Shown: one piece after another, positions 16,340-27,000 of the stretch
Position numbering within the stretch: the first letter of the stretch is position 1
Layout of the letters: every line of letters begins with the position of its first letter
Source: Opitutaceae bacterium
GTDB taxonomy: Bacteria > Verrucomicrobiota > Verrucomicrobiia > Opitutales > Opitutaceae
DNA: 64,000 bases
NCBI GenBank assembly: GCA_027482185.1
Contig: JAIXWF010000016.1
Span: 152,163 to 216,162 of the forward strand
Direction: 5' to 3'
Made by a program: the position numbers and the translations under genes
Notes under the pieces: model-generated
The model's database searches: none
What the model saw: the letters and a program-made list of their open reading frames with translations, nothing else
Told to the model about the DNA's origin: nothing

Positions 16340-19300
16340 ATGCTCAAAGCGATCATCGACTTCTCGCTCAGGAACAAATTCCTCGTGCTCGCCGGCACGG
16401 TGGCGCTCGTCTGCGGCGGCATCTTCGCCCTGCAACGGATTCCGCTCGACGCGATCCCTGACCTCTCGGACACGCAGGTGATCATCTACACCGAGTGGCC
16501 GGGGCAGGCACCACAGATCGTGCAGGATCAGGTGACGTATCCGATCACGACGAAGATGCTGTCGGTGCCCTCCGCGAAAGTGGTGCGCGGCTATTCCTTC
16601 TACGGCTTCTCGTTCGTTTACGTGATCTTCGAGGACGGCACCGACCCGTATTGGGCGCGCAGCCGTGTGCTGGAATACCTGAGCGGACTCAGCGGCAGCC
16701 TGCCGGCGGGCGTGACGCCGCGCCTCGGGCCGGATGCGACGGGCGTGGGCTGGGCGTTCATGTATTCGCTCAACTCGAAAAATCACGACCTCGCGCAACT
16801 GCGTTCCATGCAGGACTGGTTCCTGCGCTATCAGCTCGCGAGCGTCGATGGCGTCGCCGAGATCGCCTCGGTCGGCGGTTTCGTGAAGCAATACCAGATC
16901 ACCGTCGATCCGCACCGGCTGCACGCCTACAACCTGTCCATCGCCGAGGTCGCGATGGCGGTGCAGAAGAGCAATGGCGAGGTCGGCGGACGCTCGGTCG
17001 AGATGGCCGAGAAGGAATTCATCCTCCGCGTGAAGGGCTACGTTTCCTCGGTGGAGGACCTGCGCAAGGTCGCCGTGGGCCGCGGTCCGGCCGGGACGCC
17101 CGTGTTGCTCGGCGAAGTCGCGAACGTCGGGCTCGGCCCCGACATGCGGCGCGGCATCGCCGAACTCAACGGCGAGGGCGAGACAGTCGGCGGCGTCGTG
17201 GTCGTGCGCTACGGCGTGGACACGCGCCAGGTCATCCAGGCGGTTCGCGCCAAGCTCGACCAGGCGATGAAAAGCCTGCCCGAAGGCGTCACCTATTCGG
17301 TGGCCTATGACCGCACCGCGCTGATCGTCCGCGCGGTGCGCACCCTCAAGGAGAAGCTCATCGAGGAAAGCGTCGTCGTCGCCCTCGTGTGCCTCGTCTT
17401 CCTGATGCACCTGCGCAGCTCGCTTGTGGCGATCATCATCCTGCCGATTGCCGTGCTCGCCTCGATTCTGATCATGTTTGGGCAGGGACTGAGCGCGAAC
17501 ATCATGTCGCTCGGCGGCATCGCCATCGCCATCGGCGCGATGGTGGACGCGGTCATCATCATGATCGAAAACGCGCACAAGCACATGGAGCACGACGGCG
17601 GCAAGAAGCCGCATTGGGACATCATCCGCGATGCCTCCGTCGAGGTCGGCCCCACGTTGTTCTACTCGTTGCTCGTCATCACCGTCTCGTTTCTGCCGGT
17701 GTTCACCTTGCAGGCGCAGGAAGGCCGCATGTTCAAGCCGCTCGCGTTCACCAAGACCTACTCGATGGGCGCGGCGGCGCTGCTCTCCATCACGCTCGCG
17801 CCGGTGCTGATGGGCTTTTTCATCCGCGGCAAAATTCCCGCCGAAGAAAAAAATCCGGTGAACCGTCTTCTCATCTGGATGTATCACCCGCTGCTGGATC
17901 GCATGATCAAGTATCGCTGGATCGTGATCGCGGCGGCGGCGTTGATCGTGGGCTGGGTGTTCTTCCCGTGGAACGCGGTGGTGTCGCGCGTGCTGCCCGA
18001 CGGCACGGCCAAGGAGCTCGCCTTCAAGCTCGGGAAGGCGTTTCCCTATCAAAATATCGGCTCGGAGTTCATGCCGCCGCTCTACGAGGGCGACCTGCTC
18101 TACATGCCGACGACGTTCCCCGGCATCTCGCCGACGAAGGCGCGGGAAATCATCCAGCAGACCGACCAGATCATCAAATCGTTTGCCGAGGTGCATCACG
18201 TCTTCGGCAAGATCGGGCGGGCGGAATCCGCAACCGACCCCGCGCCAATGGACATGATCGAGACGACCATAATGCTCAAACCCGAGGAGGAGTGGCCCGT
18301 CGTCGACTTCATGGACGACAACGGGAAGGTCATCGCCCATCGGCGGCGGACCATCGACGAACTCACGGCTGCGATGAACGGTGCCGTGCAGATTCCCGGT
18401 CTCACGAACGCATGGACGATGCCGATCAAGACGCGCATCGACATGCTCGCCACGGGCATCAAGACGCCCGTCGGCATCAAGGTCGCCGGTTCCGATCTCC
18501 GCGAGCTGGAACGCATCGCCAGCGAAATTGAAGGCGTGATCCGGCGCGCACCCGGCACGAGCAGCGTGTTTGCCGAACGCGTGATGGGCGGCAACTACGT
18601 CGAGTTCGACATCGATCGCGACGCCATCGCCCGCTACGGCCTCACAGTCGGCGAGGTGCAGGAGACCTTGCAGGTCGCGCTCGGCGGGATGCCGCTGACG
18701 ACGACCGTCGAGGGTCTCGAACGCTACGGCGTGATTCTCCGCTACGAACGCGACTACCGCGAAAATCTCGAAGCCCTCCGCGAAATTCTGATTCCGGTGA
18801 AGGCGGGCGCGAAAGCCGGCGGGATGGGCGGCGCCGGGGGCGCAACGATGGCCCAGGTGCCGTTGAGCCAGCTCGCGAACGTGCGCGTGGTCGCCGCCCC
18901 GATGGGCGTGAAGAGCGAAGCCGCCGTGCCGAACGCATGGATCTACGTCGATGTGCAGGGCGTGGACATCGGCAACTACGTGCGCGGCGCGCAGCGCACC
19001 GTGAACGACGCGATCCGCAGCGGCGAAATCAAGGTGCCGACCGGCTACAGCATTTTCTGGAGCGGCCAGTATGAATACATGCAGCGCGCCAAGGCGCGGC
19101 TCATGATCGTGGTGCCGCTTACGCTCCTGATCATTATCTTCATCATCTACCTGAACACGCAGTCATGGATCAAAACGTCCATCGTGCTGCTCGCGGTGCC
19201 GTTCTCGCTGGTCGGGGCGTTCTGGGCGCTGCACCTGGCCGGCTACAACATGAGTGTAGCGGTGTGGGTCGGCATCATTGCCCTTGCCGGCCTCGACGCC

Positions 19301-19654
19301 GAGACCGGCGTCGTGATGCTGCTCTATCTCGATCTCGCCTACGAGGACTGGAAAAAGAAAGGTCTGCTCACCTCGACCGCCGGTCTGCGCGATGCGATCT
19401 ATCACGGAGCCGTGAAGCGCGTGCGCCCGAAGGCGATGACGGCCGCCGTCATCATCGCTGGTCTCCTGCCGATCTTGTGGAGTCACGGCACCGGAGCCGA
19501 CACGATGAAACGCATCGCGCTGCCGATGGTCGGCGGCGTGGTCACTTCGACGCTGATGGAACTCCTCGTCTATCCCGCGATTTTCTTCCTGTGGCGCAAA
19601 CGCAGTCTGCCGGCGCCGGACCCCGTCCCGCCGGGCGAGTTAGCTTCCCCATGA
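16340..19654 (+). CDS. cusA: CusA-like heavy-metal RND efflux pump (Cu/Ag)
   Basis: A 1104-residue inner-membrane proton-driven pump. N-terminal MLKAIIDFSLRNKFLVLAG and the first helix follow the family start. The signature IAIGAMVDAVIIMIENAHKH lies in the TM4 region. The methionine triad that binds Cu(I)/Ag(I) in CusA seems conserved: M589 (LLYMPTTFPG), M639 (MDMIETTIML) and M702 (RIDMLATGIKTP), with a short insertion between the last two. This supports monovalent specificity. It forms a tripartite system with the two upstream genes. Its stop overlaps the next ATG (ATGA). Confidence 0.9.
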   Translation: MLKAIIDFSLRNKFLVLAGTVALVCGGIFALQRIPLDAIPDLSDTQVIIYTEWPGQAPQIVQDQVTYPITTKMLSVPSAKVVRGYSFYGFSFVYVIFEDGTDPYWARSRVLEYLSGLSGSLPAGVTPRLGPDATGVGWAFMYSLNSKNHDLAQLRSMQDWFLRYQLASVDGVAEIASVGGFVKQYQITVDPHRLHAYNLSIAEVAMAVQKSNGEVGGRSVEMAEKEFILRVKGYVSSVEDLRKVAVGRGPAGTPVLLGEVANVGLGPDMRRGIAELNGEGETVGGVVVVRYGVDTRQVIQAVRAKLDQAMKSLPEGVTYSVAYDRTALIVRAVRTLKEKLIEESVVVALVCLVFLMHLRSSLVAIIILPIAVLASILIMFGQGLSANIMSLGGIAIAIGAMVDAVIIMIENAHKHMEHDGGKKPHWDIIRDASVEVGPTLFYSLLVITVSFLPVFTLQAQEGRMFKPLAFTKTYSMGAAALLSITLAPVLMGFFIRGKIPAEEKNPVNRLLIWMYHPLLDRMIKYRWIVIAAAALIVGWVFFPWNAVVSRVLPDGTAKELAFKLGKAFPYQNIGSEFMPPLYEGDLLYMPTTFPGISPTKAREIIQQTDQIIKSFAEVHHVFGKIGRAESATDPAPMDMIETTIMLKPEEEWPVVDFMDDNGKVIAHRRRTIDELTAAMNGAVQIPGLTNAWTMPIKTRIDMLATGIKTPVGIKVAGSDLRELERIASEIEGVIRRAPGTSSVFAERVMGGNYVEFDIDRDAIARYGLTVGEVQETLQVALGGMPLTTTVEGLERYGVILRYERDYRENLEALREILIPVKAGAKAGGMGGAGGATMAQVPLSQLANVRVVAAPMGVKSEAAVPNAWIYVDVQGVDIGNYVRGAQRTVNDAIRSGEIKVPTGYSIFWSGQYEYMQRAKARLMIVVPLTLLIIIFIIYLNTQSWIKTSIVLLAVPFSLVGAFWALHLAGYNMSVAVWVGIIALAGLDAETGVVMLLYLDLAYEDWKKKGLLTSTAGLRDAIYHGAVKRVRPKAMTAAVIIAGLLPILWSHGTGADTMKRIALPMVGGVVTSTLMELLVYPAIFFLWRKRSLPAPDPVPPGELASP

Positions 19655-19923
19655 AAACCGGAATTTCCCACCGATGCATTCCCAGAGCACAACCGCGTGC
19701 GGCGGCGAACTGCGCTCTGTGCGACACACGACTCGCGCCCGACAGAGAGTTCTCGGTCGGCACCGCTGGCTCCAGAATCGGTGTGCGGTGCTGCCAGGAA
19801 TGCGCCGGTCTTTTTGTCGTGTTCCTCGATGCACTCTTGGAGACGGCGAGAATTACTCCCGTCCCGTCGCACAACGACGTGCCGGCAAACGTCGACCCGT
19901 TCAGCCATGAATACTTCCGATGA
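19651..19923 (+). CDS. small double-CxxC protein coupled to the CusA-like gene
   Basis: A 90-residue protein whose ATG overlaps the pump stop (ATGA), so translation is probably coupled. It carries NCALCDTRL near residue 22 and RCCQECAGLF near residue 47, the spacing of a zinc-ribbon or small metal-binding treble clef. No signal peptide is evident, so it is likely cytoplasmic. Its end overlaps the next small gene by 17 bases. A cytosolic metal chaperone or sensor for the efflux operon is a guess. Confidence 0.6.
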   Translation: MKTGISHRCIPRAQPRAAANCALCDTRLAPDREFSVGTAGSRIGVRCCQECAGLFVVFLDALLETARITPVPSHNDVPANVDPFSHEYFR

Positions 19924-20143
19924 TTCCGGTGCAGAGACGTGTGTCGTCTGCGGCAAAGCCGTCGCCGGCACGAGCGGAGTGACTCACATCTATCACGACC
20001 GGCGCCCGTTCGCGCTGTGCTGCCCGATGTGCGTGGATATGTTCCAACGCGCACCCGCGCGTTTCGCCAGCGGCGAGCGACCGCAGAGCGTGGTCGAGGA
20101 TCTGCTCGCCGACCTGAAGTGGAAAAACTCTTCCCGCTGGTAG
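19907..20143 (+). CDS. small YHS/TRASH-like cysteine protein
   Basis: A 78-residue protein with ETCVVCGKAVAGTSG at residues 10-24 and HIYHDRRPFALCCPMCVDMF at about 27-46, then RAPARFASG. The order CxxC, then Y(x)n CC.xC and F...P..F matches YHS/TRASH-type metal-binding domains. It overlaps the preceding gene by 17 bases and ends the CusCBA-like operon. It is convergent with the module B sigma gene 39 bases away. Predicted cytoplasmic. Confidence 0.65.
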   Translation: MNTSDDSGAETCVVCGKAVAGTSGVTHIYHDRRPFALCCPMCVDMFQRAPARFASGERPQSVVEDLLADLKWKNSSRW

Positions 20144-20182
20144 TCGCACCGCCCGCGACCAATCGAAATCGCCCCATCCGAC

Positions 20183-20746
20183 CTATCGCTGCAAATCGCC
20201 GAGCAAGTCGCGCAGCTTCACCTTCGCGTGGTGGATGCGCAGCTCCACGGCCTTCGGGGTCGTGCCCATGATTTCCGCGGCCTCCTTCTGGCTTTTGCCT
20301 TCGAGGGAGCATAACATGAGCGGTAGCTTGAGCCGGTGTGGGAGCTGGTCGATGGCCCGTTGCAAGACTTTGAAGCGGTCCGCCTGCGCGCTCTGCTCGG
20401 ACGGGATCGGCTGCGTGTCGGCGAGTTCGGTTCGCGCCCCGTCGTCTTCGGGCACGTCGAGCGGGATATCGTAGCGGTGCTTGCCGAGCCGGCGCAGACG
20501 GTCGCGGCAGAGGTTGACGGCGATCGTGTAGAGCCACGTCTTGACGGTCGATTGCGGCCTGAATGAAACCGCTTTGAAATACGCGCGCACAAACGTCTCC
20601 TGCGCCGCGTCGCGCGCCGCCGTCTCGTCCCGCAGGTAGCGGAACGCAAAACGGAAAAGCGGTTCGCGATGGCGTTGGATCAGTTCGTTCAGCGCCAAAT
20701 CCTCGCCCGCCTTCAGGGCCTCGATCAGCGGCAGGTCCGGGTCCAC
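20183..20746 (-). CDS. ECF sigma factor, module B (CnrH-like)
   Basis: A 187-residue sigma factor. GTG at 20746, eight bases after the X stop, gives a length equal to the module A sigma; an upstream ATG would run through the X gene and adds Cys-rich sequence with no counterpart. Region 2 is seen in FRFAFRYLRDETAARDAAQE and TWLYTIAVNLCRDRLRR, region 4 in LKLPLMLCSLEGKSQKEAAE and TPKAVELRIHHAKVKL. It is the last gene of a minus-strand Y-X-sigma set that diverges from the CzcCBA-like operon, its likely target. Confidence 0.85.
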   Translation of the reverse strand: MDPDLPLIEALKAGEDLALNELIQRHREPLFRFAFRYLRDETAARDAAQETFVRAYFKAVSFRPQSTVKTWLYTIAVNLCRDRLRRLGKHRYDIPLDVPEDDGARTELADTQPIPSEQSAQADRFKVLQRAIDQLPHRLKLPLMLCSLEGKSQKEAAEIMGTTPKAVELRIHHAKVKLRDLLGDLQR

Positions 20747-20753
20747 GGGTGAA

Positions 20754-21182
20754 TTACGGTGCGACGTCCAGACCTTGTTCGGCGAGTTGCAGCAGTTTGT
20801 CTCCCTGTGCGGGCGTGAGCACGCGGCGCATCTCAAAGATATGCGCAATCGAAGCGTTCTGCAGCTCGCCCATATGCAGGTGAATCTTGCCGACCGCCGC
20901 AGAAATCTCGGGCGAGTCAGGCCGCCCCTGCCGGATGGCGAGCGCGAGCTCGTGGTTCGCCGCGCGCATCCGCTCGCGCAGAATCCGGTTCTGACTCGCG
21001 AACTTTTCCTCGATGGGCTCGAGCGCCTTGTGCTGTTCCGGGGTGATCTTCAGCTCCGCGTGCAGCCATTCGTGCGGATCGACTTTGGCGGCCCTTCGCG
21101 AATCCATCCAGCGGAGGGTGCAAAACGAGGAGAGCGCCGCGACCACCACGACCGCGACGAAGAATCCGATCAGGGTTTTCAT
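20754..21182 (-). CDS. CnrX/Spy-like periplasmic protein, module B
   Basis: A 142-residue protein with an N-terminal membrane anchor (about 4-22, LIGFFVAVVVVAALSSF) and a helical periplasmic domain carrying two LTxxQ-type elements, KITPEQHKAL and VLTPAQGDKLL, typical of CnrX/ZraP/Spy proteins. Unlike the X proteins of modules A and C it lacks the CADHC motif and has no cysteine in the periplasmic part. Ligands would have to be His (HEWLHAEL, HLHMGEL) or Met. This points to a different metal, in line with its CzcCBA-type neighbour. It lies three bases downstream of the Y gene. Confidence 0.72.
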   Translation of the reverse strand: MKTLIGFFVAVVVVAALSSFCTLRWMDSRRAAKVDPHEWLHAELKITPEQHKALEPIEEKFASQNRILRERMRAANHELALAIRQGRPDSPEISAAVGKIHLHMGELQNASIAHIFEMRRVLTPAQGDKLLQLAEQGLDVAP

Positions 21183-21185
21183 GGG

Positions 21186-21524
21186 CTACTTGCGGACCGA
21201 GTGGGCGGTGGCGACCAGCACCAAAGGCGTGTCGGGCGAGAAAACCTCGAAGTGTAGCGAGTCGCGCGCGAGCAGCGCGTGATCGGCGGAGCGGGCCATT
21301 ATCGCAGGCACCAGGCCGGCGAGCAGGGCGAGGCCGAGCGCGGACAGGGCCAGTCGCGGACGTTCGAGCAGCTCGCGCCAGTTCAGTCCGAGGAGCGTTC
21401 CCAGCCTGCGATGTCGCCGGTGTTCGATGTCCTTCCACACGTCCGCCGTAAACCGATCTGGCGCAGAGGGCAGTGGTTGCTTCGCGTAGGCGCTAAGCAG
21501 TTCGTCGAGCGGGTCGGAGTTCAT
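21186..21524 (-). CDS. CnrY-like single-span membrane protein, module B
   Basis: A 112-residue protein: cytoplasmic N-terminal part (LDELLSAYAKQPLPSAPDRF, TADVWKDIEHRRHRR), one membrane span at about 58-78 (LALSALGLALLAGLVPAIMA) and a short periplasmic tail. The motif RF...VW..I matches the Y proteins of modules A and C. It is the first gene of the set, with a promoter-like element just upstream (21540-21568). Anti-sigma function is inferred from gene order and topology. Confidence 0.62.
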   Translation of the reverse strand: MNSDPLDELLSAYAKQPLPSAPDRFTADVWKDIEHRRHRRLGTLLGLNWRELLERPRLALSALGLALLAGLVPAIMARSADHALLARDSLHFEVFSPDTPLVLVATAHSVRK

Positions 21525-21539
21525 GATTGTTAATCCACT

Positions 21540-21568
21540 TAACGTAGGCGGGAGCCGTGATCCCTCAA
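21540..21568 (-). promoter_or_regulatory. candidate ECF promoter for the module B sigma operon
   Basis: On the minus strand TTGAGGGAT (21568-21560), 15 bases, then CGTTA (21544-21540), 15 bases before the ATG at 21524. It is a near-perfect mirror of the element facing the CzcCBA-like operon in the same intergenic region. Confidence 0.55.
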
Positions 21569-21606
21569 CCTTTCTTCCATCGGCGGGGCTGATCCGCGCA
21601 AAAAGT

Positions 21607-21636
21607 TTGAGGGATGAGGCCGGGTCGCAGCGTTAC
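21607..21636 (+). promoter_or_regulatory. candidate ECF promoter for the CzcCBA-like operon
   Basis: TTGAGGGAT (21607-21615), 15 bases, then CGTTAC (21631-21636), 16 bases before the ATG at 21653. Sequence and spacing are identical to the divergent element serving the sigma operon, which strongly suggests that the same sigma factor reads both. Confidence 0.58.
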
Positions 21637-21652
21637 ACGCAGCACACCCTTC

Positions 21653-22924
21653 ATGTTTCTCCGATTCGCCGTCGTTCTCTTTTCCCTTTCGGTCGCATTC
21701 AGCGTGGTGAGGGCAGCCGACCCGCTCACACTCGATGCAGCGGTTCAACACGCCTTGGCGCAGAACCGCGATCTCGCTGCCGCCGCCCTCGGAGCTGAGG
21801 CGGCCCGTGGACGCGTGGAGCAAGCGGGCCTGCGGCCCAACCCGGCGCTCGAGGCGGGAGCGCAGACAGACTTGCTTACAGGCAACAATGGGGCGCGCAA
21901 ATTCGACTTGGGCCTGACCCAGGCGATCCCGCTCGGCAACCGTCTGCGCGAGGCCCAAGCCGTGGCTCGCGTTGGCATCGGTGCGGCGTCCGCCGCGCTG
22001 GCTGATCGGCGGCGTTTGCTGGCGGGTGAAATCACCAAAATCTACGTCGATCTGTTCGCGCTCGACCAGGAAATCGCGCTGCGGGATCGGTTGATCAAGG
22101 CAAACTCGCGGCTGGTCGAACTCGCCCGCTCCAAGGCAACGATCGGGGAAGTTTCTGCGGTCGAGGTGAACGCCGCCGCACTTGAGCAGGTAAAACTGGA
22201 GCAGGAGCGCACCAATCTGGCGGCCGAGCGCACGACGCGACTGCAAGACTTGAAGCCGTTGCTCGGCACACCGCCCGAAGAAGACTTGGCGGTGGCGGGC
22301 GATCTGCCCGGCCTGACGCAGGCGCTAGGGACCAATGCCGACGGCGAAAAATCGACGTGGAACCGTCCCGATCTGCGCTTGGCCGCGCTGGCCGTCGAAC
22401 AGGTCGAGGCCGAACAGCGCCTCGCCCAAGTCGAGTCCAAAGGCGATCTCACCGTGGGCGCGACCTACGGCTACGACCGGAGTGCGGGAGGCGGAGCCGA
22501 TCACGTGCTCGGCGCAAAAATCTCCATCCCCCTGCCGGTGCGAAACAAAAATCAGGGGCGTCTGCGTGAGCTTCGCGCCGAGCGGACGCGCGCCCAACGC
22601 GAGGCCGCCGCGCTCGAATTCAGAGTGGCATCCGAGGTCGGCTCGGCCCGTCAGCGCGCCGAGCAGGCTCGGAAAATTCTGGAAGGCTATCGCGCGGTGG
22701 TTTTGCCCTTGGGCGAGGCATCGGAGCGCGCGTTGGCCGAGGCCTATCAGCAGGGCCAGTTGCCCCTTTTCCAAGTGATCCAAGGTCAGCAGCTACGCCT
22801 CGCGCTCGAATCCGGGGTGCTCGCGGCCAGCAGTGCCTACGCGAAAGCCCTGGCGGACTTGCAGACCGCCACGGGTCGGAATCCGCAGTTGATGAATCCG
22901 CCCGCGCTCAACGAACAGCCCTGA
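21653..22924 (+). CDS. TolC/CzcC-type outer membrane efflux protein
   Basis: A 423-residue protein with a Sec signal peptide (FLRFAVVLFSLSVAFSVVRA) and no lipobox. The OEP halves are visible (LDAAVQHALAQNRDLAAAAL, GLRPNPALEAGAQ; RPDLRLAALAVEQVEAEQRL, GDLTVGATYGYDRS). ATG at 21653 is chosen because it gives the signal peptide directly. First gene of a CzcCBA-like operon, with adaptor at 22974 and pump at 24001. It lies opposite the module B sigma operon behind a matching promoter-like element. Confidence 0.85.
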   Translation: MFLRFAVVLFSLSVAFSVVRAADPLTLDAAVQHALAQNRDLAAAALGAEAARGRVEQAGLRPNPALEAGAQTDLLTGNNGARKFDLGLTQAIPLGNRLREAQAVARVGIGAASAALADRRRLLAGEITKIYVDLFALDQEIALRDRLIKANSRLVELARSKATIGEVSAVEVNAAALEQVKLEQERTNLAAERTTRLQDLKPLLGTPPEEDLAVAGDLPGLTQALGTNADGEKSTWNRPDLRLAALAVEQVEAEQRLAQVESKGDLTVGATYGYDRSAGGGADHVLGAKISIPLPVRNKNQGRLRELRAERTRAQREAAALEFRVASEVGSARQRAEQARKILEGYRAVVLPLGEASERALAEAYQQGQLPLFQVIQGQQLRLALESGVLAASSAYAKALADLQTATGRNPQLMNPPALNEQP

Positions 22925-22973
22925 TCGGACCGCCCTCGCTCAATTTTCTGAACCGATCCCCCCCCGCCATTTC

Positions 22974-23990
22974 ATGAAAAGTCCGCTCTTTTTCTTCGCC
23001 GCCTTGACCGCCCTCTCGGTGCCTGCCGCGCGCGTGTCGGCCCATGAAGGCCACAACAAAGCGCCGGGCGAATCCGGTGCCGGCCCGCTTACCGGCCCGG
23101 TCACACTCACGGCGACCGCCGAAAAGAATCTCGGCTTGAAAACCGAGGCCGCCGAGCTGCGCACACTGGAAAAAACGGTCGCCATCCTCGGTAACGTCGA
23201 ACTCGACCCATCGCGCGTCGCGGCCATCGCCAGCCGCATCTCGGGGCGCATCACCCGGCTCACGGTGAAGGAAGGCGACCGCGTGGCCGAAGGCGACTTC
23301 CTGCTCGAAGTCGAGAGCCGGCAGATCGGCGACCCGCCGCCGAAACTGCAATTCAAGTCGCCCATCGCCGCCACCGTTTACGAGCAGCCGATCTTCACCG
23401 GCGACAGCGTGGAACCCAACGCCCGCCTGCTTACGCTCGCCGACCTTTCCGAACTCTACCTCGTCGGCCGCCTCTACGAAGGCCAGGCCGCGCAGGTCAA
23501 GAAAGGCCAGACCGTCCGCATTCGGGCCGAGGCTTACCCCGAGGATCAATTCACCGGCACCGTCGAGGGCTACACACCGCGGCTTGATCCCGAGACCCGC
23601 ACACTCGGCGTGCGCGTGCGCGTCGCCAATCCCGACCAGAAACTGCTGCCGAACATGCGCGCCACCTTGCAGATAGTCACCGCGCAAGCCGACACCGTGA
23701 TCACCGTGCCGTTGTCGGCCGTGCTCGGCGAATCAGGCAATCTCTTCGTCTTCGTGCAGGACGATAAAGACCCGCACACGTTCACGCGCACGCCCGTCGT
23801 CGTCGGCCAGCGCGACGACCGTTACGCCGAAGTGATTGAGGGCGTGCTGCCCGGCGCGAACGTTGTGACCGTCGGCAACTATCAGCTTCAATACGTCGCG
23901 CCCACACCACCGAAGGAAGCGCCGGCGGCGGCAACCGCCGCCACGAAGGCTCCCGCCGCGAAACCGGCCGACGACGGCCACAAGCACTGA
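22974..23990 (+). CDS. CzcB-like periplasmic adaptor protein
   Basis: A 338-residue adaptor. The signal peptide is followed by a His-containing start (HEGHNK). Core motifs are [20 protein letters not shown] (lipoyl/barrel-sandwich), [37 protein letters not shown] (beta-barrel) and [11 protein letters not shown]. The tail is Ala/Pro-rich and ends in HKH. It has the short adaptor form without the N-terminal metal-binding repeats of the 14254 gene, which suggests a different pump class. The pump gene follows after ten bases. Confidence 0.85.
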   Translation: MKSPLFFFAALTALSVPAARVSAHEGHNKAPGESGAGPLTGPVTLTATAEKNLGLKTEAAELRTLEKTVAILGNVELDPSRVAAIASRISGRITRLTVKEGDRVAEGDFLLEVESRQIGDPPPKLQFKSPIAATVYEQPIFTGDSVEPNARLLTLADLSELYLVGRLYEGQAAQVKKGQTVRIRAEAYPEDQFTGTVEGYTPRLDPETRTLGVRVRVANPDQKLLPNMRATLQIVTAQADTVITVPLSAVLGESGNLFVFVQDDKDPHTFTRTPVVVGQRDDRYAEVIEGVLPGANVVTVGNYQLQYVAPTPPKEAPAAATAATKAPAAKPADDGHKH

Positions 23991-24000
23991 GCCGCTCGCC

Positions 24001-27000
24001 ATGCTAAACCGGCTCATCGAATTCTCGCTGCGCAACCGCCTGTTCGTGCTGGCGGCGAGCGCGCTCCTGCTCATCTACGGTGGTTTCGTCATCGCGAAAC
24101 TGCCCGTCGATGTGTTCCCCGACCTGAACCGGCCGACGGTGAACATCATGACGGAGGCCACGGGCCTGGCGCCGGAGGAAGTCGAGACGCTCGTCAACCT
24201 GCCGATGGAAACCGCGCTCAACGGCGCGCCAGGCGTGAAGCGCGTCCGCTCCGCCGCCGGCATCGGCCTTTCCATCCTCTACGTCGAATTCGATTGGGGC
24301 ATGGACATCTACCGCGCACGCCAGCTCGTGCAGGAACGCCTGCAACTCGCCGCGGAAAAACTCCCGCGCGTCGTCACGCCCACGATGGGACCGATCAGCT
24401 CCATCATGGGCGAAATCATGCTCATCGGTCTGCGCAGCGAAAACGGCGCGACCGCGCCGATGGACATCCGCTCGCTCGCCGATTGGAACGTGCGCCAGCG
24501 GCTCCTCACGATTGCCGGCGTCTCGCAAGTCATCGCCATCGGTGGCGGCGTGAAGCAGTATCAGGTTCTGCCGGCGCCCGCGAAGATGGCCGCGCTCGGC
24601 GTGAGCCTCGAAGAGGTGCTGACCGCGGCGCGCGAAGCGCAGGAAAACAGCTCGGGCGGCTTCCTGGAAAATGCCAACAAGGAGGCGCTCATCCGCAACG
24701 TCGGCCGCACGACTTCGCTCGAAGACATCGGCAACTCCGTCGTGACCGTCCGCAAAGGCGTGCCCGTCCGCCTGCGCGATGTTGCCGAGGTGAAGTTTGG
24801 CCGCCAGGTCATGCGCGGCGATGCCGGCGTCAACGGCGAACCCGCCGTCATCCTCTCGGTGCAAAAGCAACCCGGCACCGATACGCTGACCCTCACGCGC
24901 CTGGTCGAGGCCGCCCTCGCCGAGATGGGCAAGACGCTCCCATCCGACGTGAAAATCGTCACGCTCTTCAAGCAGGGAAATTTCATCTCGGCGGCGGTGC
25001 GCAACGTCGAGGAGGCGATCCGCGACGGCGCCATCATGGTCGTGATCGTGCTGTTTCTCTTCCTGCTCAATTTTCGCACCACGCTCATCACGCTCACGGC
25101 CATTCCCCTCTCGTTCGTCGTCACCGGCCTCTATTTCAAGTTCGCCGGCATCACCATCAACACGATGACGCTCGGCGGCCTGGCCGTCGCCATCGGCATG
25201 GTCGTGGACGACGCCATTGTGGACGTGGAAAACGTCTTCCGCCGGCTGCGCGAGAATCGCCACGCCGCCCACCCACGCCCGGTCCTGCGAGTCATCGCCG
25301 AGGCTTCGTCGGAGGTGCGAAACTCCATCCTGTTCGCGACCCTGGTCATCATTCTCGTTTTCATCCCGCTCTTCGCGCTCGGCGGCATCGAGGGCCGGCT
25401 CTTCGCGCCCATCGGCGTGGCCACCATCGTCGCGATGATCGCATCATTCGTCGTGTCGCTCACGGTGATTCCGGCGCTCGCTTCCTACCTGCTGCCGAAG
25501 ATGAAGCGCATGGAGCACGAAAATGACGGTTGGCTGGTGCGCGGACTGAAAGCGTTCGACCAAAGGCTCATTCTCGGCCCGTCCATGCGCCACCCGTGGG
25601 TCGTGATGGTCCTGGCGTTGCTGCTCGTCGCCGGCTCGTTCGCGCTCTACCCGCGCATGGGCAAGCTGTTCCTGCCGGAATTCAACGAGGGGACTTCGAC
25701 CATCAACCTTCTCTCCGCCCCCGGCACCTCGCTCGCCGAATCCAACCGCGTCGGTGTGATTGCGGAAAAACTCGTGCTGGCCGTCCCCGAGGTCGCCTCG
25801 ACGGGCCGCCGCACCGGGCGCGCCGAGTTGGACGAGCACGCCGAGGGCGTGCATTACACCGAGATCGACGTGGATTTCAAAAAGTCCACGCGTTCCCGCG
25901 AGGCGATCCTCGACGACATTCGCGAAAAGCTGGCGCAGATTCCCGGCGTCGTCAGCAATGTCGGCCAGCCGATCTCCCACCGCCTCGATCATCTGCTGTC
26001 CGGCGTGCGGGCACAGATCGCGGTGAAGATTTTCGGTCCCGACCTGGACAAACTTCGCACCTACGCGTCAGAGGCGGAAGCCGCGATGAACGACATTCCG
26101 GGGTTGGTCGATTTGCAGACGGAAAAGCAGGTGCTCATCGACCAGATCAAGATCGAGGTGAATCGCGAGAAGGCCGCCATGTATGGGCTCAAGACCGGCG
26201 CGCTGAACGAGCAGCTCGAAGCCGCGCTCAACGGCGCGACCGTCGCGCAGGTGCTCGAAGGCCAGCGCACCTACAATCTCGTGGTGCGGCTCAATGAATC
26301 GTCGCGGCTCAACGTTGCCGCGATTCGCGACATCCTTATCGACGCGCCGGTCGGCGGCAAAGTCCCGCTCTCGCTTGTCGCCGCGGTGCGCGAAAGCAAA
26401 GGCCCGAACGCGATCAACCGCGAGGATGTGCAGCGCCGGATCGTCGTCTCGGCGAACGTGTCGGGCCGCGACCTTGGTTCGGTCGTGGGTGAAATCCAAG
26501 CCGCGCTCACCGCCAAGCTGCACCTCGAAACCGGCTACTTCGTCAGCTACGAGGGCCAGTTCCAAAGCCAGCAGGAAGCGACGCGCGTCATCGGCATCCT
26601 CGCGATCTTCACCTTCGGCACGATTTTTCTCCTCCTCTACTCGCACTTCCGCTCGGGGATGATCGTCGCGCAGATTCTGCTGAACATCCCGCTGGCGTTC
26701 ATCGGTGCGCTTGGCCTGACCTATGTCATGGTAGGGCAGGTGTCGATCGCGACGCTCGTCGGCCTCATCACGCTCGCGGGCATCGCCTCGCGCAACACGA
26801 TCATGATGATCTCGCACTACCTCCACCTGATGGAGCACGAGGGCGAGAAGTTCGACGCCCACATGATCGTGCGCGGCTCGCTGGAGCGGCTCGTCCCGGT
26901 CACGATGACCGCGCTCACCGCCGGCCTCGCGTTGATTCCGCTTGTGCTCGCCGCCGATCAACCGGGCAAGGAAATCCTGTATCCCGTTGCGGTGGTCATC

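Noticed and set aside
16019..18340. 773-codon minus-strand open frame opposite the CusA-like pump
   Set aside because: Very His/Asp/Arg-rich antisense artefact of GC-rich coding sequence; similar frames occur opposite every RND gene.
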